Shown: piece after piece, positions 24,470 through 36,317 of the stretch | Layout of the letters: each line of letters opens with the position of its first letter | Position numbering within the stretch: the first letter of the stretch is position 1 | From: Coptis chinensis | Taxonomy: Eukaryota; Streptophyta; Magnoliopsida; Ranunculales; Ranunculaceae | Length of the DNA stretch: 64,000 bases | Assembly: GCA_015680905.1 (NCBI GenBank) | Contig: CM027383.1 | Coordinates: forward strand, 38,190,501-38,254,500 | Direction: 5' to 3' | Program-made: the position numbers and the translations under genes | Notes under the pieces: generated by a model | The model's database searches: none | The model's input: the letters and a program-made list of their open reading frames with translations, nothing else | Told to the model about the DNA's origin: nothing

Positions 24470-25460
24470 TTACTCTTAAACTTTATAATTAACATGCCTA
24501 ACATAAAATAGCCCAATATAGCCTATTTAAAGAAGAAGGAAAAAAAAAAACAACACTTTGAGCTATACTTTTTTCCATATCGCCTGTTCCTAATCTCTTA
24601 CACATCTTTCAACTAAGACCCTTTCTTTCTTTTTCATATTATGATCAGTTAAAGAACTCCTTAACAGTTAATCTTTCGTGTATACCCTTCCATTACCTTA
24701 ATGCAACCATCGGACCCATTATATGTTTTTCTTTTGCCTTTCTTATTTGACTCCTTCTTAGTCATCATTGTGAAATAGTATATCATCATATATAGTTATG
24801 AGCATTGTTAAAACAAAAAAAAAAATTATATATATTAAAAAAAAAACAAACAAACAAACAAACCAATGAAAACAATCACTAACTGTTAAAGACCAAGAAG
24901 GGAATATTTATATGTTTAAGGAAACTCGCAAGGTTCTTAAAGAATCTGTGTGTTTTTTAAGTTAAAGAAAAAGAAAAAAAAAAAAACATAAATTTTTAAA
25001 ATAAATAAAATGAAAATCTAGAAAACAACTATATATACTCCATCGCATATGATTAAGTTGAGCAGTTCTCCTTTGCAAACCAATTGACCCTATTAAATGG
25101 GTTCAATAATGGTACTACATTTACTATGACTACTTTGTAAGGCCCAACTTCCAAAACATTAATGAGATAAGGCCCAGTTTTGTTACCTATAATATCTTCT
25201 GACACATTTCCAAACCCGAGTTCCAATGTTGTCTGCCACATTAAAAAATAAAAAACATACAAAAGTCATTGCGATGGGCTCGAGGATTACATCATTGTTA
25301 AAGTTAACCCCATTGGCAAAATAGTAAAAAAAAAATTACTACATTAATCATAAATGAAAACATTATGCATGGGTCCACTCAGTAACAATTACTTTTTGTG
25401 TACATACTACTGTACTGTTATTTTAAAAACATAAAACATATATTGAGACATACAAGTATG
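24470..25460 (+). repeat. Direct duplication, copy D2
   Basis: Partner of 22070-23610. It begins just after gene fragment B and ends near the atattgagacataca motif (D1 has atattgagacaaaca at about 23600). Confidence 0.8.
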
Positions 25461-25576
25461 TACATGTCATTACTTTTAAAATACAATACAAGCTCCACTA
25501 TAAAATTTGTAAATATCATTTCATCATCATAAGAGCTTTTCGTTGTACTAAAAAAAGTCTTTTTTCTTTAGAAAAG

Positions 25577-26131
25577 ATGCAGGAAGGATTTGAAAACGTA
25601 AGAGTGCTTTCATTTATGCAAACAAAAACCGAATCAAACAAAAATAAATCGTCCATAAATCCAAAGCAAACTAGTGTGAGTTATAGAGAGTGTATGAAAA
25701 ATCATGATGCTTCAATTGGTGGATATGCTAATGATGGTTGTTGTTAATATATGTATATGACTTCACTTAGTGCAACTATTGTGAATAAAGATTTATCACT
25801 TAAATGTGTCGCCTGTGGGTGTCATTGGAATTTTCATCAGCAGAAGTTTTTTGGTCCGGGTAAAGTTAATTAAGATCGATTGTCAGATGCACTTGGTAAT
25901 CATATGGGAAAAGAAATTTGTATCAGTGGTGGTTCTAAGAGTGTCAAGAGTAAGTGATTTAGAACAAAATTTACAGAAGCTCAGCAGAAGCAGATGACAG
26001 AGTTTGCTAACAGATTAGGTTGGAAAACAAAAAAAAGTGATGTTGTTGCCATTAGCCAATTTTGTTTGAAGAATGCAGTTGAGATAAATGTTTTTAAAGT
26101 GTGGATATATAATAACAAAAGCAAAAGGTGA
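25577..26131 (+). pseudogene. ZF-HD (zinc-finger homeodomain) gene with three in-frame stops
   Basis: ZF-HD proteins are plant-specific transcription factors with an N-terminal dimerising zinc finger and a C-terminal homeodomain, normally encoded without introns. Here a single frame of 184 codons runs from the ATG at 25577 to TGA at 26129. The zinc-finger region (codons about 43-97) reads SYRECMKNHDASIGGYANDG, then LKCVACGCHWNFH. The homeodomain (about 127-183) reads FRTKFTEAQQKQMTEFANRL, then KVWIYNNK, keeping the helix-3 W and N residues. Stops interrupt it at 25745 (TAA, expected Glu), 25871 (TAA) and 25955 (TGA, at the basic residues that open the homeodomain). There are no frameshifts. 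This is most simply a young pseudogene. Readthrough is possible but unsupported. Confidence 0.9.
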
Positions 26132-27734
26132 AGCATAACCAACAACTAACCCTACACCTCTTATTGCAGTTGCAACATGAATATTAAACCTACTATGTTG
26201 ATCTCTTCTACTAAAAAAAAAACTAAAACTGTTTGATTTTTCCAATTTGTTTTATATTTTTTTTGTAAACTTTTTCATATTAAATATTGCAACTCCAACT
26301 GAAAGTTATTTGATATCTAATTTCACACCAGAGAAAAATCCCCACCATAACCGTTGACTACATAAGTTTCTATTTTCTTAAGTTTACCGATTAAGAAAAC
26401 ATTTACGATTAAGTGATTGGATAATCATATATGATTGGATTTTAACAGTCGTATTAATTTTAATTACCTTGATGTAAGCACTTAATACTTAATTTTTTTC
26501 TTAGTATTGTCAAACTTATCATGATTTAATTATTTTTTTCTATGTTTTATTGTTATAATTTTTTAAATCCATTTTCTTGCTTATTCAATCACAGTTAACA
26601 ACTTCACATTGATTTTTTTTTTTTTTTTTTTTTTTTTATCATGTCATATACTATAGTTAAAGTTAGTTTACTCTCATGATGTATTGTGTACAACTTAATA
26701 CTAATCTAATTTTTGTATAACGTGTCAATAACTTATAATGCGTTATGTTTGTTTTAATGCAGAAATGATAACAAAGAAATCAACCTCAATGAGACTATTA
26801 CAAGCATTTCTTCTACAACAATATCTTGCTTTACTGAAAAGGTTAGTTGATAGACCCTTGCCTATGTTTTTTTGTGACTTCGAACATGTAACTCATTGTG
26901 CTCTCAAATTGATTGATACATATTAGATGCATGATATTTTTATAGCACAAAGAATACACTTATAGTTAGATATGAATTTTTAAGCTGCCTTTTGTTTTAC
27001 TTTTTGTTATTAACTTGCTGTCAGGAACTGCTCCACAATGCTCCATAATATATAATTCCTACGCTGCCGATGACAAATGCTTAGTAAGATTTCCTTTTTG
27101 TCGTTACTACTGTGATGGACGTTGATGTCTTCGAAAGCATAGATTATCATTACCTTAATGTATAGTTTGAAGAGTAAGTTCTATCTATTATTTGAATCTA
27201 TGGCATTGACATCCAATTACTCAAATCGATAGTGGTCAAACTGTTCTGTCCATTTGTGGATTTGTTTTGTAAGTTAAGAAAAATAGTTGAGCTCATTGTC
27301 TTTTAGGTTTTTAAAGTTTTCTATAAATTTATTTTTTATTTATGTAGAAATGTACATGTTATTTCCTCAATCTGGTACATGCAAATACATACATTATAAT
27401 GAAATAATAAAGAATTTGCAAATTGCTTGATTGAGATAACTTACAGCTACTGAAGAAATTAGCGTGTGTTAAGCGCATCTCACGAGGCTTAAAACTGGAT
27501 TATGGAAGTAACCTTTTCTATCTACTTCACAAGCCAAATTTTCCTTTAGACCCACCTATGCTTCTAACTATCAATTAAAAATAATTATAGAGCCCCCCAC
27601 CATTTTAATTATGTTTTCATATTTTAATATTTCTTTGCCACTATAAAAAACTCACCCTTTTATTTTTCTACATACAATAATTATATTCCTCATCCAGTCT
27701 CATTAGTCTTCCTCATAACAAACCTTACTTCTCA
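26132..27734. other. No firm gene; possible exon remnants
   Basis: Around 26755-26838 a plus frame (NETITSISSTTISCFTEK) ends at an AG|GTTAGT donor-like site, and 27024-27090 could be another exon (GTAPQCSIIYNSYAADD). I cannot name the family. A poly-T run lies at about 26609-26637. The remainder is AT-rich. Confidence 0.35.
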
Positions 27735-28106
27735 ATGGCTCCAAACAGGCAGACAATTCCTATCTCACCCCCGGTCCAAACACAGTTGATCCCATGGAAG
27801 GGATCCATATTCTTCATGGGTGTATCAAATCAATGTATGCACGACAAGGATTTATGCATGAACAGCTAGTTAACCGATTTACAACAACGTATCATAATGT
27901 TTGATGAAGAACAAGAACACTTTTTGGAGAACTACTCGCAGTTCTTAGAGAACCACTCATAAATTTTGGAGAGCCAAAGACAAATTTTCGAGCACCAAGG
28001 AGCCCTTCAGCACCAAATTCTCGAACATATAGAACAACTTCACACTATTGTTACAACTTTTCTTCCACATCCTCTCCGTTATAATTGTCCGCCTGGCCCT
28101 TCATAA
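27735..28106 (+). pseudogene. Unknown small gene remnant, one frame with two stops
   Basis: One frame runs from the ATG at 27735 (MAPNRQTIPISPPVQ) to the TAA at 28104. It is 123 codons long and interrupted by TAG near 27867 and TAA near 27960, with no frameshift. The second half is rich in Glu, Gln and His with repeated FLEN, ILES and QIFEHQ motifs that suggest a helical or coiled-coil segment. A TATA-like actataaaaaac lies near 27640, about 95 bp upstream. No family recognised. The persistence of one frame across the stops suggests former coding use. Confidence 0.45.
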
Positions 28107-28333
28107 TCTAATTATACCTCAAAGTAAAAGTCCCCAGTTGTTTTCTCTAAGATTCTTATTATTTGTGTAATATGGAAGTTATGTCACACTTTCGTAGTGT
28201 GCATTTATGTCTTTGAATATTGTGTGTAATATATATAAATATGTCAGAACCAAATAAAAACTTTTATTTAACACTTACATAGCCCTTAAAAAAATATATA
28301 TAGCACTGACATCACACCTTACGCGCAAAAACC

Positions 28334-28867
28334 TCACATAGGATAATCAATATGACAACAGTGCTGATTACCACAAACATCACAACTGACAACATGGGTG
28401 ATCTTCTTTTCATTTGGCAACATTGGTTGGTTACAAGCAGTAAATTGCATCTCCTTACTAAAACATCCAACCTAGTTACATTTAAGCCGCATTTCAACAA
28501 CTTTACCTGACTGATCCCAACATTTAACCAAATACGTAACACCTCTGCAGTTTTCCTCCCTACATCTACGATTAAGGTAAGGACAAATTTGAGCTATGTG
28601 GCCTTCTTGCTCACACAATTGGGAAATCTAGATAAAAAATAACCAAAAAAAACAAAGATCATAATTTAATACATATCATGGTGTGGTCTTTAATGATTTA
28701 CTTCATCCAGTTGTTAGCTAAATTAAGATTTGTTCCTAATTTAATAACAAAAGAGTTGTGTAAATGAAGTTTTAAATGAAGTTGTCTAAAATACCTTTGG
28801 TGCTACAAATATTCGAATAGGAGCTCCACCCATTTCTGTTAAACTTATCAACTTAAGAGAAAGAGGC
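28334..28867 (-). pseudogene. Cys-rich zinc-knuckle/GRF-like gene fragment
   Basis: Two minus-strand exons join in phase 0. 28867-28795 reads LISLTEMGGAPIRIFVAPK with a GTAT donor, and 28627-28334 reads ISQLCEQEGHIAQICPYLNR, then NRRCREENCRG, VKCWDQSGK, RLKCN and CDVCGNQH. The spacing of Cys and His suggests a zinc knuckle followed by a GRF-type or related zinc ribbon, as in some plant nucleic-acid-binding proteins; the family is inferred. An internal TAG sits after RLKCN, and a TGA terminates the frame after HIDYPM. The upstream exons expected on the right are not visible, so this is a partial, broken gene. Confidence 0.6.
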
Positions 28868-30241
28868 TGCCATACAAAAAAAATATATAAAGAAATAACT
28901 GCTAAGAAAAGTTTTGGTTAGCCTTTTATAATACATTTAAAAAAAAAAAAAAGTTCTTTATTTTTGCCCCTTGGATGAATATGTAGCTTTGTGACACGTT
29001 TCATGAAATATAGTTGAATCTGAACGGTCCAATTATATAATTATACTATGTGGATATATAACATACATTAGGTCGACCACCTTTAATATCCAACATCCCA
29101 TCAGATTTATGCAAGTAGAGTTAATCTAAAGTGTTTCCTTTGAAAATTTTAAATTAAGTTTTCGCACGATATATTAAAAAGTCCCAACGCACTTAGACAA
29201 AAAAAAAACGGGTCCCTTTGTCTCCAACTCACGGACTAACTTTTAAATCTTAACCTTATCTCTTTCTTTTTTGATTTCTTAAGAAAACGACTCAACAACA
29301 GTATTCATCTCTCTCGCATCTCGTGGATTCCAACCACCAACCACCGTCAAGTCATTCTTCTCTTAAACTTTTTAAGCTTATTTTAATCCATTTTTTCCTT
29401 AAATATATTATCCTTATGTTCCTTTGTCTTCTTCATACATTTTCCATTTCAGGTCATCATGACCTTCGATTTTTTTTTTTTGACTTAATAGTTACCTGAT
29501 TTAAAGGATAAAGCTACAAAAAAAAAAAAATTAAAAAAACAGACATTGTAATTTAGAAAATAATAATTTTCATAATAACCATAATAATACTAATTATTAT
29601 AACAATAACAAATCAGATTACTTATTTGTTCCAGTCGTTTAATGTAATATCTTTTATGACATTCTGAAATTATCATAATTAATACATTGAAACATGACGT
29701 AACCAATATAGATATCTATGGTATATCTTTGCCATGTTGAGCCATTTTAACAACACAATATATATTATTTTTTAATATATATTTAAATAAATAATTTGAT
29801 TTTCTATACAATTTTTTTTTCAATACTATTTAGTTTTTTTTTAAGATAACCATATATAGTTGAAATATGTACAACTTCTTCTAATATATATCATGACAAA
29901 GTTATATATATTTGTACTGGTCAAGAAAAAATAGTAAATCTTCGATCAAAAAAACAATTTTAAAGTTTTCTTTTTTTTTAAAAAAAAAACCTTCAATATA
30001 TCTACCAATTTATTATCACTCACGGGGCTCAAATTTACGTACTAATGGGAAATATGTTGAATTTGTTCCAACCACTTAATGTATTTCATTTTCTTACAAT
30101 TCAAATTGCTTATTATACAATGTTATTTGCTGATTCTTTTATTTGTTATACTTCATAATTGTTCGTATTGTCATCAAACTGACATATGATTAATTTATTT
30201 AACTTTTGGTATATTTTTTATCTTTAACAATAGTTACAACC
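28868..30241. other. AT-rich sequence, no recognised gene
   Basis: Low-complexity A and T runs dominate. A CT-rich stretch at about 29240-29350 and an AG acceptor-like site just before 30235 could be a leader exon and intron for the small ORF at 30242, but nothing proves this. Confidence 0.4.
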
Positions 30242-30358
30242 ATGAGCAACACATTTGATATTGATGAAAGCGAGATTGGAGATGCAGTAAAAGTTATGAT
30301 GTTAGCAGTAATTATTTGTGTTTTACTACTACTATGGAAAGTGGCTTTAGGGGTCTAA
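30242..30358 (+). CDS. Possible 38-residue single-pass membrane protein
   Basis: The frame starts MSNTFDIDESEIGDAVKV. It has an acidic N-terminal half followed by a hydrophobic segment of about 18 residues (MMLAVIICVLLLLW, then KVALGV), ending at TAA. This looks like a tail-anchored or single-pass micropeptide. The ATG is preceded by caatag, a possible 3' splice site, suggesting a leader intron. It is the only intact-looking small frame between two decayed regions. I know of no family match. A chance frame in AT-rich DNA is a real alternative, although T-rich codons alone do not explain the acidic half. Confidence 0.35.
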   Translation: MSNTFDIDESEIGDAVKVMMLAVIICVLLLLWKVALGV

Positions 30359-30837
30359 ACCTAAACAAATATATGTGTATAAATGTTTTAAATTCCATAA
30401 ATATATTTAACCATGCCATTATATTTTGTAGTCAATATGGTTTGTTATTGAAATAATTACTTCTTTCATAAGACCCCTGTTTACAATTTCCATATTAAAT
30501 GCATTAATGGGACACATGTAACTAATAATTACTGCTATCAGGGAATCCAAAGCATTTGTTATCATAAACAAACGGTCTTCTTAAGTTTTAAATAATGAAC
30601 TATATATGATCACATTTCCTTTAGAAAGTCTTTTTTAACATCCACGTGCAGAGCACTTGCACTAATACTAGTCAAAAGTAACGATCAATAATTAGAAAAA
30701 TCAAAACTGTATTTGACATTTTTCGTTTGAGTCAATTTGTCCTTAGTTTGTAGTACGGGTCTTCCTCTCCTTTTACTAATACCATGGTTACTTTTATTAG
30801 GGCTTGCTCTCTCAAAGATCTACTTCTTGTACCAACA

Positions 30838-31116
30838 TGATAAATTAGAGAGAGAGAGATTTGAGAATATTTACTTGATTGAGATTACAATTGTTTATAT
30901 AGAGATTACAAATTTTAAATAGAGATTACAAGTTCTAAATAGAAACAAAACAAACAGTGCGTGTATTTAACTTGATGCGCGGGCACACTTTAGTTGAGGG
31001 TAGACGCGCTAAATCTACTGGACAATTGTGAAGCACGGGGAATAGGTGCACTCTAATTGTGTTATGTACGAGCTCAGGCACGCTCTGCACTATGACATGA
31101 AGAACAACTTCTAATA
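30838..31116 (-). repeat. Copia 3' LTR
   Basis: About 279 bp, homologous to 52933-53212. On the element strand it runs from tattagaag to tttatca. The polypurine tract ttgagggggag lies immediately upstream on the minus strand (31117-31127). It contains direct repeats of gattacaa. Confidence 0.9.
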
Positions 31117-33057
31117 CTCCCCCTCAAGTTAGAGAGTGAATGTCAAGAACTCCCAACTTGTGAATTAATCTCAGAAAGGTGTCCTTGCCGAGAGGTTTAG
31201 TGAAGGCGTCAGCCACTTGATCTGAGGATGGAACGAATGTAGGAGATAGTAACTTGGCCTGTATCTTGTCGCGTAAGAAATGACAATCCAATTCTATGTG
31301 CTTCGTTCGTTCATGAAAACCTGGATTTTGAGAGAGATGAAGGGCGGCTTGATTGTCACAGAACATGTTCATTGGAGAAGGATGAGAAATGCCTAAGTCA
31401 GAGAGAAGATACTGCAACCATTGAAGTTCACACGCCAGGGTAGCCATGGAACGATATTCGGCTTCAGTAGAAGAACGGGATACAGTGCTCTATTTCTTTG
31501 TTTTCCAGGATATAGGGCAAGAACCAAGAAAAGTGCAATAACCACTAGTAGAACGACGAGTGATAGGGCAGCCAGCCCAATCAGAGTCACAGAAACCAGA
31601 GATGTGTAAAGAACTATTAGCGGATAAGAGAATCCCTTTATTGATTGAACCTTTAAGATATCGGAGTATACGATGATCAGCATCTAGATGTGGAGTCCGT
31701 GGGGACTGCATGAAACTGTTGAGATAATTTATAGAATAAGTGATATCTGGACGTGTAACTGTAAGATATAAGAGATGCCCAATCAAGCGACGATATACAG
31801 TAGGATCCTGAAGTAATGTGCCATCATCGGTATGGAGGTTGATGTTTTGTTCCATAGGGAACTCAGAAATATAACCACCAGTGGTACCACAATCAGACAG
31901 AATATCCAAAAGACATTTGCGCTATGTAAGAAATAATCCTTCTTTGGGATAAGCAACCTCGATACCCAAGAAATATTTTAGACGTCCCAAGTCCTTGATA
32001 TAGAACTTTGCTTCTAAAAATTGCTTCAAGTTCTGAATGAGAGATGGATTGTTGCCTGTGATCAGAATGTCATCCACATATACACAAGGACAAATGTAGA
32101 ATCAGAACCACAAATATTTGTGAATAGAGAATAATCATACTTAGACTGAGTGAAGCCGACACTGATAAGAGTGGTAGATAGTTTGGCAAACTATTGCTGA
32201 GAAGCCTGCTTGAGTCCATATAAGGACTAATTGAGGCGACATATCCTGTGCTCCCCCTGTTTGGCGAATCTAGGAGGTAAGGTCATATAAACAGTTTCAT
32301 CCAAATCACCTTGGAGAAAGGCATTGTGGACATCCAGCTGATGAAGAATCCAATGTCTGATGGCAGCAATGGAGAGAAGTAATCGAACATTGACTAATTT
32401 AGCAACAGGTGCAAAAGTGTCATGATAGTCTTGGCCTTCAATATGATTGTAACCCTTGGCAACAAAATGAGCTTTGTAACATTCAATAGAACCATCTGAA
32501 TGATATTTAATCTTGAAAACCCATTTACAATCAATAGGCTTATGATGAGAGGATGACGGAACAAGAGTCCATGTGTTATTTTGTTCCAAAGCTGCAATTT
32601 CAGCAACCATAACAGCTCTCCATTCTGAAATTTTGACAGCTTGAGAAAAAGATTTAGGAACAACTGAAGAAGATACTTTAGACAAAAAAACTTTATGACA
32701 AGTAGAAAAATTAGTGTCAGAAACATAGAAAGCCATAGGGTATGGAGTGGAAGACCGTGTTGTCCGATTGGATTAGGTTGGCCGAATGAGGGACTGTAGG
32801 TGCCTTGGTGAGAGTAGGACAGTGATAATCTTTGATAAGAAGTGGTGGGGGTTGTCGCACTCTAGTAGATCAAGGTGAGGTAGGAGGATTGAGGTGTGAT
32901 GGCTGAGGGCGTTCCGAAATTGCGAGAGACAGAGCTGTGGGAGTGAGAAGATTGTCAAGAGGGAGGGCGCGGGCATGCTCTGTTTGTACTGGAGCAGAGG
33001 GTGCGTGCGCTATATATACTGGAAGATGGGGAAGAAGAGAGCGCGTGGTATCTATGT
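31117..33057 (-). pseudogene. Copia RT and RNase H remnant
   Basis: Minus strand, reading leftward. The RT start is near 32736-32227, with WKTLV-type sequence (NNTWTLVPSS), KWVFKIKY, AKGYNHIEGQDYHDTFAPVAK and QLDVHNAFLQGDL. The catalytic YVDDILITGN lies near 32075 in another frame. RT thumb and RNase H follow at 31909-31124, with GHLLYLTVTRPDI, DSDWAGC near 31578, DNQAALHLSQNP and HIELDCHFLRDKI. Frameshifts near 32226, 31910 and 31490 break the polyprotein. The segment ends just before the polypurine tract, as expected for Copia pol. Confidence 0.92.
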
Positions 33058-33121
33058 TTGTATTGGCAGTAAGTTTATGAAATCTAGACTAGAGTACTTA
33101 TTTTACAAATCCTGTGAGAAT
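33058..33121 (+). mobile_element. Left piece of gypsy copy 2
   Basis: This 64-bp stretch matches the internal 3' region of gypsy copy 1 near 12030-12092 (cagtaagttt to cctgtgagaat). Its continuation resumes at 49319 beyond the CACTA element. The left junction with Copia is not an LTR end, so the gypsy 5' part has been deleted. Confidence 0.85.
33119..33121 (+). other. Target-site duplication aat of the CACTA element (left)
   Basis: The three bases aat here and at 49316-49318 flank the CACTA termini. The undisturbed site in gypsy copy 1 (near 12090) reads gtgagaatatagc, with one aat, as expected for an empty site. Confidence 0.9.
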
Positions 33122-33480
33122 CACTACACCATAATAGGCTATTTGCAATAGCAAAAAAGCGTTGCTAATAATTTTCGCAACGCTTTTTAAGTATTGCAAA
33201 TATGGCGTGGGTAAAATGTTGGAAATTTTTGCAACGGTTAGTAAGCATTACAAACAGAAATTTCCAACGGTTATTAACCATTGCAAACTGAAATTTGCAA
33301 CGCTTATTAACCGTTGCAAAAAGAAATTTCCAACGGTTTTTAAGAGTTGCAAATATTATTTGTAACAATATTATTTGTAACGCTTGTTTATGTTTGTTTG
33401 GTATCAAATTTTAGCAACGTTTTTAAATTTATAACGGTTATTATGAACCGTTGCTGATGGGTTGCAAATAATAAAAAAAA
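33122..33480. repeat. CACTA left terminus and subterminal repeats
   Basis: After the 17-bp terminal motif, a series of imperfect repeats with cores like caacggttattaa and gcaacgctt recur about every 30-40 bp in both orientations. In CACTA elements such arrays bind the element-encoded protein; binding here is inferred. Confidence 0.88.
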
Positions 33481-34140
33481 AAAATTATATTTTGTACCAA
33501 CCAGCTAAACTTGCCCCAACCAAGGTGAGAAAATGCTAACATTGTGTCAGCACAACTATAAATATCTGCTGGAGCCAAAGAGGCAAGGCTGAGGGACTAT
33601 CGGTTCATGGAGCTAGCCACAGGTTAAGATGAATCTACTACACCTATATCACTCGCTGAATCAAAGGGCCAATAAGTATCAGCAGATGAACCTAGAGAAA
33701 TCCCATCTGATTCCTAGCAAACATTCAAATCAAGATACACCAGAAGAAACATCAAGTAATAGCAAATAAAAATAGGAACAATAATCATCATAAACTAGAA
33801 TTACTGAGAATCTTCAGTACAACTAATTGTCATATATATCTTGCTCCAACAGATTTAAACATACTGAATCAACCGAAATCAAACTTTTTATCATCTATTA
33901 AGGTCCTAATTCACCACAAAAAAAACATGTCTTCATCATAACAATCTCCACCAGCACAACACGCCGACTCCACCCTTTAATGATACTGAAAAAGTGCAAA
34001 CAATAGCAACAAATCATAATATGCATCTTATTAATTCAATAGCCTTGGAGAGAAAGGAAATCATGTCCCTAATTTAATAATCCACTTTCTTTCTTTTGAT
34101 CTAAAAGACTAAAACCCATTAGTGTCAACTAAAAACATAC
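33481..34140. other. Element cargo of unknown origin
   Basis: This lies between the left subterminal repeats and the RPS29 exon. It may include the RPS29 3' end or another captured fragment. A plus frame containing CQHNYKYLLEP near 33540-33600 was not identified. Confidence 0.4.
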
Positions 34141-34671
34141 CTTGATAAAGCCAATTTCCTTGGCATTGCTTCGAAGCTTGCACTGCAAAGACATGAGACC
34201 ATACTTGCGGATCAACCCATGGGGGTTTCCACAAACTCGGCAGCACGAAATTCAAGGCTTCAAGTCAATAAAAAATAAAAAATGAAAGCATGTTCTCCAC
34301 AAAAAGGATGAACCATAGACATAAATTGACGTAATGCAATTCAATGAAGAAAGTAGAGGAACATGGTTTTATCTTCCCCTGAATCAACATATAAAGTTTT
34401 GCATCAAACACTATGATTGGCTGAGAGATGCAGTGCACATACACTAAAAGCTTATGCATTCATTGTTTGAACATGGGTGGTGTCTGCCTCCCGAGTACAC
34501 AAATGTAAGAGGTGTTTACATTTTTTAGTAATAATTCTTAGCAAATTATTAACATTAGTACCAATCCCTTTATAGGATTTACACGATTTCAAATGCAAGA
34601 TAGTATTACAACACAAATCACAATAAATAATAATGATTCGATCCCTAAACTAATTATAGTCTGTATACTAT

Positions 34672-36317
34672 TGACACTCACTCCTTTTTGTGTGTGTAGA
34701 TGGTATATGGATGATGTAGATAGATGATGGTCGTTGAACAAATAGAAGTGTATCAAAACCTAATTATCCCTCGATAAATAAAGGATGAGTAGGGTATCAT
34801 TTCACTTTTAAGTGTATGTTTATATGAAGGACATGACTGGAAAGGGGGTTTAAGGGATTAAAAACTATGATTATAGAGATTTAGATTCTAATGCTAAACT
34901 AAACTAAATTAACTAAACTATTGGGAGTTTATAAAAGAGGGAATTCAAGAGATTAGAATCTATCAATACTTTTAATCTATGACCTTCTGCTTCATGGTTG
35001 TTCTTACAAGTAGACTACAATTAGGCAATCGAGCAAGTGCCGATTCCCTCTTGGATGAAACATCATTAACAATTAACTCTACTCAAGGTTGTTCCTATGT
35101 TCATGTTACTAGTATCTTCTTTCCTTTTATGTGAGCTTGGGCAGCTATTCAATGAATCACCATCTAAGGCAAACACAATGAATACTTCCCCTTACTCTAA
35201 AACAGTACACAACTAGAAGAAAAGTAGAGAATAATAGTATAATATTCAATTACAATAAATAAACCCTTATTCTAGCATTATATTCAATTGCAATAAATAA
35301 AAGCATGTCACTATCAAATATTCAATTGCAATAAATAAAACCCTAAGCTAGTATGATATTCAATTGTAATAAATAAAAACCTTAATCTATACTTCCATCC
35401 CCTGGTATGGGCAATGGAACTAATAACTAAAAACATAAAGAACTAACCTGATTGAAGAACACCATATACCAGAAGAATCATTAAACCTTCAGCACCGGCT
35501 TCATCTCCTCCCTTGAAGGAGAAGATTAGCCTTCCATATAGAAGGAAGAACACGAAGAACGAGAAGAAGAAGAGTCGAAGAACATAATATTAGAAAGACT
35601 AATTTATTAAGACTAAGCTAGTTAAAACCGATATTTTATTATTAATCTCTCTCTGCCTCAAGTTCTGGAGACAAGAATATAAGTGAATTGGCAAATTACA
35701 TGAGGCACTTAGGTCCTCTATTTATAGGGGTTACAATGAGCTCTAGAAGCATTCCAAACAGTCATTTGTTTCCTAATACAAATAGACTTCTTCCAGAGTC
35801 CAACTTCATCTCCAAAACTGAGAAGGAATTGGCTCAATGTCGATTCATCGTCACGGGCGCACTATTCATGCATCGCCCAGACTTAATCAATGCATCACGG
35901 GCGCTCGATCCATGCGTCCCAGACTTGATCAATGCGTCTGGACACTCTATCTATGCGTCCCATACGCGTAAGCCTATTTTGTCTCTTCTGCTCTATCCTT
36001 TTATCATTTTTTGTGGGCATTGGTCCAAGCAACAAATCCTTTGTCCTTGGGCTTCCAAATAGGCTTTAAAATAGGTCCAAGTCGCATCTTTAATAGCTTC
36101 AATTCCTTGGCCTTTTCCATGATTGTCCACGGGCTTCCCATGTGATCCTTAATGCTCCGTATTGCTCTGTTTTACCCATTTTTCTCTAATATTCTACAAA
36201 ACTCTCTTTTTCACCTGTAGAATCTTAAAACATAACTTACAAACACTATTAGTCCACTAAGATGGCTAAACAAGAGGCATAATTGAGGGTTAAATTGCAC
36301 TTTTTGATCACTTATCA
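34672..36317 (-). repeat. 3' LTR of the non-autonomous element
   Basis: On the element strand it runs tgataagtgatcaaaaag to gagtgagtgtca. It contains short tandem units around gcgtcccagacttgatcaat near 35870-35970. It differs from the right LTR by a small number of substitutions and short indels, implying a fairly recent insertion. Confidence 0.92.

Noticed and set aside
33162..33407. Lys/Cys-rich frames at the CACTA left end
   Set aside because: They are translations of the subterminal repeat array on both strands, not a protein.
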